5,553 nt of DNA from an uncultured Gammaproteobacteria bacterium (GTDB lineage Bacteria; Pseudomonadota; Gammaproteobacteria; Pseudomonadales; Azotimanducaceae), in the NCBI GenBank assembly GCA_913043075.1, contig CAJWLI010000110.1, positions 1 through 5,553 of the forward strand, read 5' to 3'. Below the pieces are notes generated by a model. It did not search any database and was not told the DNA's origin. It worked only from the letters and a program-made list of their open reading frames with translations. Position 1 is the stretch's first letter; every line of letters begins with the position of its first letter. The position numbers were made by a program, and so were the translations under genes. Below are positions 1 to 4,928 of this stretch, piece after piece.

Positions 1-451
1 CGCTCATAAACTGAATCTCTTTCGCAGGATCGTCGTCCAAGTAAGTATATTGCCACTTCCACTGGTAGCCCCGGACCTCAACGTCTAGGTCTGGCTCACC
101 TGGCTCATACATGTCTCTAAGAGTACTGGTAGCCGGCACAGCCATGCCTATGAGAATCACTATCGGAATTATCGTCCACGCTACTTCAAGCTTGGTGCTC
201 TCATGGAAGGTGGCAGGTTTAACGCCTAAAGATTTTCTGTGAAGAATCATTGAAACGATCATCGCTCCGAAGACAATTACTCCAATAACGCAGCAAATGT
301 AGAAAATTAGCATGTGGAGGTCATATACCTCCCGGCTTATTTCTGTGACCCCTCTTCTCAGATTCCAAAAAGAAAAATCGGCTGATGCGGTCTGACAAAA
401 AAGTAGCGTTGGCAACAACAAGTAGTGCCTCAGCTGCTTTAAATTATTCAT
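1..451 (-). CDS. coxB: Cytochrome c oxidase subunit II, 5' part (runs off the left edge)
   Basis: Subunit II of an aa3-type cytochrome c oxidase. It receives electrons from cytochrome c at the CuA centre and passes them to subunit I in the inner membrane. The 150 codons present give a signal peptide (hydrophobic residues about 10-20, likely cleavage after ASA at 22-24), a first membrane helix at about 46-70, and a second at about 88-108 containing LEVAWTIIPIVIL, the family signature. The Glu at 89 corresponds to the conserved subunit II Glu at the mouth of the K proton channel. The aromatic stretch GYQWKWQYTY (128-137) begins the periplasmic cupredoxin domain. The CuA ligands (two Cys, His, Met) lie beyond the window, so an intact CuA site cannot be checked. 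The ATG start at 451 is preceded by GGAG at 460-463 with an 8-base spacer. The ATG at 465 is out of frame and stops at once. A promoter lies about 90 bases upstream, so coxB probably begins its own transcript, presumably followed by coxA. Confidence 0.95.
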   Translation of the reverse strand, partial: MNNLKQLRHYLLLPTLLFCQTASADFSFWNLRRGVTEISREVYDLHMLIFYICCVIGVIVFGAMIVSMILHRKSLGVKPATFHESTKLEVAWTIIPIVILIGMAVPATSTLRDMYEPGEPDLDVEVRGYQWKWQYTYLDDDPAKEIQFMS

Positions 452-524
452 TTGGGAAACTCCATTTAATGGCGGCACTACCACGTTGTTAAAGAGCGCC
501 GAAACCTTCGTTTTCAAACCTAAC

Positions 525-552
525 TTGACAATTTTCAGGTGCCGAGTATAAC
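525..552 (+). promoter_or_regulatory. Candidate plus-strand promoter overlapping the coxB promoter
   Basis: On the plus strand, a perfect TTGACA (525-530) is followed after 16 bases by TATAAC (547-552, 5/6 match). Its -10 shares bases 547-550 with the -10 of the minus-strand coxB promoter, so the two would fire in opposite directions from one melted region, with starts near 559 and 538. No plus-strand gene lies downstream, and a transcript would run antisense to yheV and the 3' end of prlC. The sequence match is seen directly; activity is inference. Confidence 0.45.
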
Positions 553-574
553 AGTGTACAAGCTAGTTTCTCAA
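545..574 (-). promoter_or_regulatory. Candidate sigma70 promoter for coxB
   Basis: On the minus strand, TTGAGA (-35, 569-574, 5/6 match) is separated by 18 bases from TATACT (-10, 545-550, 5/6 match). The -10 is preceded by TGT, giving an extended -10 element. Transcription would start near 538, leaving a leader of about 87 bases before the coxB ATG. No terminator with a U-tract is visible between the yheV stop and this promoter, so some read-through from the upstream block is possible. Confidence 0.6.
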
Positions 575-630
575 ATCTAACCCGAGGGATATTGGCTAGC
601 AAATTGCTGAACAACGGTATGAAATCCTGT

Positions 631-822
631 CTAATCAATGTCCGGAAGTTTGATTGGAGCCCACTCTTGAACGACAGTTTTAACATCTTCAGTTTCTTTT
701 TTTTCTGAAAAGTCACATTTGACGCAGTGCAGTGACTCTCCGTTTTCGCCATAATTTACGAATATAGTGTCTTCAGCCTCACAATTCTTGCACTTTGCAC
801 CGGCGATGAATCTTTTTTTCAC
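631..822 (-). CDS. yheV: YheV family small zinc-ribbon protein
   Basis: A 63-residue protein of the YheV family (putative metal-binding, DUF2387). The family's biochemical role is not established. The N-terminus KKRFIAGAKC is nearly identical to E. coli YheV (RKRFIAGAKC). Two CxxC pairs, C11/C14 and C33/C36, would bind one zinc ion. The C-terminal half is acidic and ends in LPDID. I chose the GTG start at 822, which has GAGG six bases upstream. An in-frame TTG at 834 would add four residues (67 aa) but has no ribosome-binding site before it. The gene follows prlC by 32 bases on the same strand, and the prlC-yheV pairing recurs in other gammaproteobacteria such as Pseudomonas. This suggests co-transcription, not a proven shared function. 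Two long A-runs lie inside this short gene. Confidence 0.88.
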   Translation of the reverse strand: MKKRFIAGAKCKNCEAEDTIFVNYGENGESLHCVKCDFSEKKETEDVKTVVQEWAPIKLPDID

Positions 823-828
823 AAAAGA

Positions 829-832
829 CCTC
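829..832 (-). promoter_or_regulatory. Ribosome-binding site deciding the yheV start
   Basis: GAGG on the minus strand lies six bases before the GTG at 822, whereas the TTG at 834 has only AT-rich sequence upstream. This supports GTG as the start codon. The core lies immediately downstream of that TTG. Confidence 0.6.
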
Positions 833-854
833 AAATAAACAAAAAATTTTAAGA

Positions 855-2876
855 TTAAGCGCTTATGCCCGATTGCTTTAGCAAGGCATCGATACTCGGC
901 TCTCGACCCATAAACTCCACGAATAAATCTTCCGCATCCTCTGAGCCTCCTTTTTCTAAGATTGAATAAAGGAATTTTTCTCCTGTTTGACGGTTAAAAA
1001 TTCCACTCTCCAGAAACTTAGAAAACGCATCGGCGGACAAAACTTCAGACCATTTATAGCTGTAATAGCCAGCCGCATAACCTCCTGCGAATATATGAGA
1101 AAAGCTGTTTTCGAACGAGTACTCATCCGGCGGTTTTATGACTGACACCTCGTCTCTAACTTCACTAAGGATATTTGCCACTTGCCCCTCCTTATCTGGG
1201 TCAAACTCCATATGAATTCGCATATCAAAAAGAGCAAACTCAATCTGACGAACCAACGCCAAAGCAGAATTGAAATTCTTGGCTGCTATCAGTTTTTGTA
1301 AAACATCTTCGGGCAAGGGCTCTTTAGTCTCGTTGTGGCCAGATATGAAGGCCAAAGCTTCGCTCTCCCAACAATAGTTCTCCATAAATTGAGACGGGAG
1401 CTCAACCGCGTCCCAACAAACTCCATTAATTCCAGAAACGGAAGCTACTTCTACTTTAGTTAACATATGATGCAATCCATGACCAAACTCATGAAACAAG
1501 GTTATTACCTCTTGGTGACTCAGAAGCGCAGAATTCGTGCCAATCGGACCAGAGAAGTTACATGTCAAAAACGCCACGGGTTTTTGCAGATCCCCTTTTA
1601 ACCTAATTCTTTTCGCCCTGCATTCTGCCATCCATGCTCCGCCTCTTTTATTTTCCCGAGCGTAAAGATCTAAATAAAAACTTGCTACTACTTTATGGCC
1701 CCGCTTAATATCAAAAGTTAGAACATCATCGTGCCAAGTGGCTAGGGTATTGTTTTCTTTTATGTCAATTTCAAAAAGCCGTCTCGCCACTTCAAACATT
1801 CCTTCTAGTACCCTAGGGACTGGGAAAAAAGGGCGAAGGAGCTCGTCAGATATTTCAAATAGATCTTGTTTTAGTTTCTCTGAATAGTAGGCAATATCCC
1901 AAGGTTTTATCTCATCAAGACTGTGGTTATTTTTTGCATAACTTTCTACCAGCTTCATCTCTTCCTCAGCTTGGGGTTTTGCTTTTCTCCCAAGCTCCCG
2001 CAAAAAAGAAAGGACTTCCTCAGGAGAACCAGCCATTTTCTTCGAAACTGAAAACTCTGCATAATTCTTGAACCCGAGAACTTCCGCTAGATCTCGGCGC
2101 TTTTCTAACACTTCGTAAATAATTTCGATGTTGTCAAACTTCTCACCGCCCGGTCCAATCTTGGAGGAACGGGTACCATAAGCAAGGTAAAGCTCTTTGC
2201 GAAGGTCTCGGTTATCGCAGTGAGTTATGATCGCCAAGTACGTTGGAATATCGAGGGTCACTAGGTAGCCCTTTGCACCTTTCTTAACCGCAGCTTGATT
2301 CATCAAACTTAGCGCGTTTTTTGGAACGCCAGATAATTCCTCCACATTAGTAATGGTTTTCTGCCACTCTTGCGTTGAATCTAGGACGTTATTGCTGAAC
2401 TTGGTACTTAAAGTTGATAAAGAACTATTCAAGTCTAATAATTTTGCCTTCTCAGACGCGGACAGATTAACGCCCGTTAAATGGAAATCTTTAATTGCGT
2501 TGGTAACAGCTTTTTGTTTAGGGATCGACAAATCAGAAAATTCTTTGGAGTCTCTTATCTCTTCGTAGGCTAGAAAAAGATCGGAGTCTTGATCCATTTC
2601 GGTGTGTAACTTAGTTATCTCTAAAAGCCCCTCCGCGTAAACTTTCCTTAAAGCTTCTTCGTTACAAACCGCTTGGAGGTGCGAGATCGGTGACCAAAAA
2701 TTGTCAATATTGTCTTCAACCTCTTCTCGTAAAACAACTAAAGAGTCATAAGTGAAAGTTTTCTTCTTAATCGCTTCTTCGAGCGAGGAGCGCGCTAATT
2801 CAATGAGATAATTGAGTTCTGACAAAATATTTTTAGTATCAATATCCCGAAAATTTGGTAAATTATTTTTCTCCAC
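855..2876 (-). CDS. prlC: Oligopeptidase A, M3 family zinc metallopeptidase
   Basis: A 673-residue cytoplasmic oligopeptidase (OpdA/PrlC; E. coli protein 680 residues) that cleaves short peptides, including fragments of released signal peptides. The mainly helical N-terminal part spans about 1-210 and contains motifs shared with E. coli (SPISHL at 62-67, SNNVLD at 161-166). The catalytic domain holds FHEFGHGLHH at 461-470: H462 and H466 bind zinc and E463 is the catalytic base. E492 in WDAVELPSQF is the third zinc ligand. SHIFAGGYAAGYYSY (593-607) is the family's substrate-binding tyrosine loop. All key residues are present and the gene is full length. The start is GTG at 2876, with AAGGGA (2885-2890, inside the last aroE codons) eight bases upstream. 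It is 5 bases from aroE and 32 from yheV, which suggests one transcript. No heat-shock promoter is evident, since the gene sits inside an operon. Confidence 0.97.
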   Translation of the reverse strand: MEKNNLPNFRDIDTKNILSELNYLIELARSSLEEAIKKKTFTYDSLVVLREEVEDNIDNFWSPISHLQAVCNEEALRKVYAEGLLEITKLHTEMDQDSDLFLAYEEIRDSKEFSDLSIPKQKAVTNAIKDFHLTGVNLSASEKAKLLDLNSSLSTLSTKFSNNVLDSTQEWQKTITNVEELSGVPKNALSLMNQAAVKKGAKGYLVTLDIPTYLAIITHCDNRDLRKELYLAYGTRSSKIGPGGEKFDNIEIIYEVLEKRRDLAEVLGFKNYAEFSVSKKMAGSPEEVLSFLRELGRKAKPQAEEEMKLVESYAKNNHSLDEIKPWDIAYYSEKLKQDLFEISDELLRPFFPVPRVLEGMFEVARRLFEIDIKENNTLATWHDDVLTFDIKRGHKVVASFYLDLYARENKRGGAWMAECRAKRIRLKGDLQKPVAFLTCNFSGPIGTNSALLSHQEVITLFHEFGHGLHHMLTKVEVASVSGINGVCWDAVELPSQFMENYCWESEALAFISGHNETKEPLPEDVLQKLIAAKNFNSALALVRQIEFALFDMRIHMEFDPDKEGQVANILSEVRDEVSVIKPPDEYSFENSFSHIFAGGYAAGYYSYKWSEVLSADAFSKFLESGIFNRQTGEKFLYSILEKGGSEDAEDLFVEFMGREPSIDALLKQSGISA

Positions 2877-2881
2877 AACAC

Positions 2882-3706
2882 TTATCCCTTATCGGAAGTA
2901 TGTCTAATCTGGTTTATCACTGATTGGGTATCTGGTTTCTTTCCAAACCATAGTGCAAATGCCTCGGACGCCTGCTCAACGAGCATACCCAACCCGTCAA
3001 AAGCCTTCGCATCAGAATGGGATCTGCACCAACTTTGGAAAGGCGTGGGCTCATTACTGTAAACCATGTCGTAAGTAAGCTCTGCTCTTTTTAAAATCTT
3101 CTCTGGAAGGACAAATTCTCCTGCAGCTACCCCAATAGAAGTGCCGTTTATAACCAGGTCATAGTCATCACGCAGTTCTTTCAACCCGACAGATCTTACT
3201 AAACTAGGATAACGGGAAGCCAACAAATCTGCTTTTTCAAGTGTCCTGTTGAAGATAGATACGGAAAAAGGCCGTTTGTCGATTAATCTTTTTAGAACAC
3301 CGCTAACTGCTCCGCCAGCACCGACGACCAAGATATTTTTTTCATGCAATGTGCTGCCTAAATTCCTCTCAAGATCTCTTACCAAACCCACTCCGTCAGT
3401 ATTTTCGCCCCTCAAGGAACCGTTTTCTTTGATAAGAACTGTATTGACCGCCATAGCAACTTCTGCTTCCTCCGAGCGTTCACTTACTAATTTCCATGCT
3501 TCATTTTTGCAAGGCAGAGTAACGTTAAATCCATAGCCCTGATTTTTTACAAACGACATAACAGTTCGTTCAAACCCCTCGTCGGAAACCAAAATCCTTT
3601 CATAACGGATGGGTAAATTTAACTCTTCGGCAAACATCTTGTGAATTATGGGAGATTTACTGTGCTGAATAGGGTTACCCATCACAGCTAGCCGATAGGT
3701 GTTCAT
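2882..3706 (-). CDS. aroE: Shikimate dehydrogenase (NADP+)
   Basis: Reduces 3-dehydroshikimate to shikimate with NADPH, the fourth step of the shikimate pathway to chorismate and aromatic amino acids. At 274 residues it is the normal length (E. coli 272). The N-terminal substrate domain has GNPIQHSKSP at 10-19, whose Ser residues bind shikimate, and NVTLPCK at 61-67 with catalytic K67. ENTDGVG at 101-107 gives catalytic D104. The Rossmann glycine motif GAGGA is at 129-133 and NRT at 153-155 fits NADP+ phosphate recognition. NGTSIG (187-192) and DGLGMLVEQA (237-246) close the site. E. coli has Phe just before the catalytic Lys where this protein has C66; this position varies in the family. The ATG at 3706 overlaps the tsaC stop as ATGA, with an AGGAGAGG ribosome-binding site inside tsaC, so translation is probably coupled. 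tsaC-aroE is a conserved gammaproteobacterial pair. Confidence 0.97.
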   Translation of the reverse strand: MNTYRLAVMGNPIQHSKSPIIHKMFAEELNLPIRYERILVSDEGFERTVMSFVKNQGYGFNVTLPCKNEAWKLVSERSEEAEVAMAVNTVLIKENGSLRGENTDGVGLVRDLERNLGSTLHEKNILVVGAGGAVSGVLKRLIDKRPFSVSIFNRTLEKADLLASRYPSLVRSVGLKELRDDYDLVINGTSIGVAAGEFVLPEKILKRAELTYDMVYSNEPTPFQSWCRSHSDAKAFDGLGMLVEQASEAFALWFGKKPDTQSVINQIRHTSDKG

Positions 3707-4254
3707 CTCAAAACCTCTCCTGTTACGATGTTTTTTATTTCGGTCGGTCTTCCCAGCTTGCCCAGCTCTCCAAAAAGGACATAATCAATTTCCTCGTTAA
3801 ACACCTCTTTAATTTCCTCTGCTGATTTCATAGGAGGCGAGCCGGTAATATTAGCTGAAGTCGAAACAAGGGGTCCTGTAAGGGAACAAAGGGCTTTAAT
3901 TACAGGGTGATCGCTGATTCTGAGTCCCAGGGTTTGGTGCGCCCCTACAACCCATCGCGGAGCAAAACCATTGTCTGGGACCAAGTAAGTAGTAGGCCCT
4001 GGCCAAGTTCTATCCAATTCGTCGTAATGTTTTCTTTCGAGTCCCTCCAAAAAAGGATCAAATTGACCTATGTTTGTTGCTACCAACAAAAGTCCCTGGG
4101 CAATAGATCTTTTTTTGATATTTAATAATTTTTCGACGGCGCTATAGGAGAAAGGATCGCAACCAAGACCCCAGACTCCTTCCGTTGGATAAGCTATAAC
4201 ACCTTGTGTTTTGACAGTTTTTACTGCGCTATCTAAATTTGTACTTTTTCCCAT
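3703..4254 (-). CDS. tsaC: Threonylcarbamoyl-AMP synthase (YrdC/TsaC family)
   Basis: Makes threonylcarbamoyl-AMP from threonine, bicarbonate and ATP, the first step of the t6A37 modification of ANN-decoding tRNAs. TsaD with TsaB and TsaE then transfers the group to tRNA. The single YrdC domain shows VIAYPTEGVWGLGCDP at 19-34, the basic KKRS motif at 47-50, WPGPTT at 84-89, RISDHP at 112-117 and STSAN at 131-135, all family signatures lining the ATP/threonine pocket. It lacks the Sua5 C-terminal domain, as in E. coli TsaC (190 aa). I chose the ATG at 4254 (183 aa), with CGGA just upstream. An in-frame TTG at 4278 would give 191 aa, but it lacks a ribosome-binding site and overlaps a candidate -10 box. 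It is the first gene of the minus-strand block and overlaps aroE by four bases. An A8 run ends in the A of the start codon. Confidence 0.94.
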   Translation of the reverse strand: MGKSTNLDSAVKTVKTQGVIAYPTEGVWGLGCDPFSYSAVEKLLNIKKRSIAQGLLLVATNIGQFDPFLEGLERKHYDELDRTWPGPTTYLVPDNGFAPRWVVGAHQTLGLRISDHPVIKALCSLTGPLVSTSANITGSPPMKSAEEIKEVFNEEIDYVLFGELGKLGRPTEIKNIVTGEVLR

Positions 4255-4276
4255 TTTTTTTCCGTGAAGTTCGTTC

Positions 4277-4305
4277 AATCTATTTCAGGATCGATCTACA
4301 ATCAA
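4277..4305 (-). promoter_or_regulatory. Candidate promoter for tsaC-aroE-prlC-yheV
   Basis: On the minus strand, TTGATT (4300-4305, 4/6 match to the -35 consensus) is followed after 17 bases by TAGATT (4277-4282, 4/6 match to the -10). Transcription would begin near 4270, giving a leader of about 16 bases before the tsaC ATG at 4254 and excluding the upstream TTG as a start. A second possible minus-strand -10, TATAAA at 4356-4361, overlaps the def -10 but has no recognisable -35. Confidence 0.4.
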
Positions 4306-4321
4306 CAAGTCTGTTTAGTCC

Positions 4322-4353
4322 TTTTCAGGGATTGAAGATTTAAGCTCTGAAAA
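4322..4353. repeat. Inverted repeat across the def promoter spacer
   Basis: TTTTCAG (4322-4328) and CTGAAAA (4347-4353) are exact reverse complements separated by 18 bases. The left arm is just upstream of the possible -35 and the right arm lies just before the TATAAT box. The centre-to-centre distance of about 25 bases and the position are compatible with a dimeric regulator site, but no known operator is recognised. It is too loosely looped and lacks a U-tract on either side to be a convincing terminator. Confidence 0.35.
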
Positions 4354-4363
4354 AGTTTATAAT
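4332..4363 (+). promoter_or_regulatory. Candidate promoter for def-fmt
   Basis: A perfect TATAAT at 4358-4363 lies 20 bases after TTGAAG (4332-4337, 4/6 match to the -35 consensus). The -10 is excellent, but the spacer is longer than the usual 16-18 bases, so the -35 assignment is uncertain or the promoter may need help. The start would be near 4370, giving a leader of about 46 bases. The ribosome-binding site before def is modest (GGGG at 4405-4408, seven bases from the ATG). Confidence 0.5.
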
Positions 4364-4415
4364 CTCGAACTTTAAGAATTCTCCTCTAGGGAGTTTAACT
4401 TTTCGGGGCTAGAAA

Positions 4416-4928
4416 ATGCATCCTCTCGAAATACTAGAGTTTCCAGATCCCAGATTAAGAACTGTCGCTAGCCCCGTCAAAAACATCAATGGCGAGATTG
4501 TAAAGTTTACTGAAAGACTCCTTTTTACTATGTATGGTGCTTCGGGTATAGGGTTGGCCGCCTCCCAAGTTAATTTCCATAAACGTATAATCGCAATTGA
4601 TATTTCCGAGACGAAAGACGACCCCTTAATTCTTATTAATCCAAAAATCATTGAACGAGCGGGAGAAATAGAAAGTAACGAAGGTTGCCTATCGATTCCA
4701 GGTTTCTATGAGCCTGTAAAAAGGTTTAGCGAAATTAACATAGAGGCAATCAACCTAAATGGTGATAAATTTTTTTTAGAAGCAACGGAGTTACTTGCGG
4801 TATGTATTCAACACGAAATCGATCATTTAGATGGAAAGTTGTTCGTAGATTACGTGTCGAAGACTAAAAGACAACTTATAAGAAAAAAGTTAAAAAAAAC
4901 AAACTCTAGTCGCACGGGTGCCAATTGA
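4416..4928 (+). CDS. def: Peptide deformylase
   Basis: Removes the formyl group from the N-terminal formylmethionine of nascent proteins at the ribosome exit, a step needed before methionine aminopeptidase can act. At 170 residues it aligns along its length with E. coli Def (169 aa). The three family motifs are intact: GIGLAASQ at 44-51, EGCLSIP at 89-95 and QHEIDHLDG at 132-140. The metal ligands are C91, H133 and H137, with catalytic E134, a typical type I bacterial enzyme. The C-terminal tail (about 149-170) is rich in Lys and Arg; in E. coli the C-terminal helix contacts the ribosome. The ATG at 4416 fits the family start (HPLEILEFPDPRLR). It is the first gene of the plus-strand operon and overlaps fmt by four bases, so the enzymes that add and remove the formyl group are made together. 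A T8 run lies at 4770-4777 without breaking the frame. Confidence 0.97.
   Translation: MHPLEILEFPDPRLRTVASPVKNINGEIVKFTERLLFTMYGASGIGLAASQVNFHKRIIAIDISETKDDPLILINPKIIERAGEIESNEGCLSIPGFYEPVKRFSEINIEAINLNGDKFFLEATELLAVCIQHEIDHLDGKLFVDYVSKTKRQLIRKKLKKTNSSRTGAN

Larger units (their letters stand above)
509..581 (-). repeat. Imperfect direct repeat around the coxB promoter
   Basis: The minus strand contains GTTAGATTTGAGAA (about 568-581) and GTTAGGTTTGAAAA (about 511-524), which match at 12 of 14 positions and lie 57 bases apart. The first copy covers the -35 box of the coxB promoter. The second lies just downstream of the predicted start and abuts the plus-strand TTGACA. Paired regulator sites are one possible explanation, but chance similarity in AT-rich DNA is also possible. 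Confidence 0.35.

Noticed and set aside
473..544. CGGCAC (473-478) and GTGCCG (539-544) as a possible stem in the coxB leader
   Set aside because: The upstream arm lies between the -10 box and the predicted start, so it would not be in the RNA. The 60-base loop also makes a functional stem unlikely.
562..600. GCTAG / CTAGC arms after yheV as a possible terminator
   Set aside because: The arms are only five bases, the loop is about 29 bases, and no T-run follows on the minus strand.
619..708. Small plus-strand frame (29 codons) downstream of the candidate antisense promoter
   Set aside because: It has no ribosome-binding site, ends in a poly-Phe stretch caused by the T8 run, and is antisense to yheV. 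A peptide product is not supported.
489..752. Minus-strand reading frame of 87 codons overlapping yheV and the intergenic region
   Set aside because: It starts inside yheV in another frame, resembles no family, and runs through the coxB promoter. The well-conserved YheV protein explains the coding signal here.
2353..2568. Plus-strand reading frame of 71 codons within prlC
   Set aside because: It is antisense to a fully conserved part of oligopeptidase A, with no promoter, ribosome-binding site or recognisable domain.
3249..3536. Plus-strand reading frame of 95 codons within aroE
   Set aside because: It is antisense to the AroE Rossmann and catalytic regions, and its low-complexity Ser/Thr/Pro composition is typical of a shadow frame.
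3907..4125. Plus-strand reading frame of 72 codons within tsaC
   Set aside because: It is antisense to conserved TsaC motifs with no independent support.
4289..4296. Palindrome GATCGATC in the def/tsaC spacer
   Set aside because: An eight-base palindrome is expected by chance at this scale. It lies inside the tsaC promoter spacer without other support.
4381..4404. Short hairpin CTCC-loop-GGAG followed by a T-containing stretch in the def leader, resembling a weak terminator or attenuator
   Set aside because: The stem is only 4-5 base pairs and the T stretch is interrupted by AAC, so it is too weak to call a terminator.
4409..4651. Minus-strand reading frame of 80 codons within def
   Set aside because: It is antisense to def, including motif 1, and its apparent hydrophobicity is the complement of the def coding sequence.
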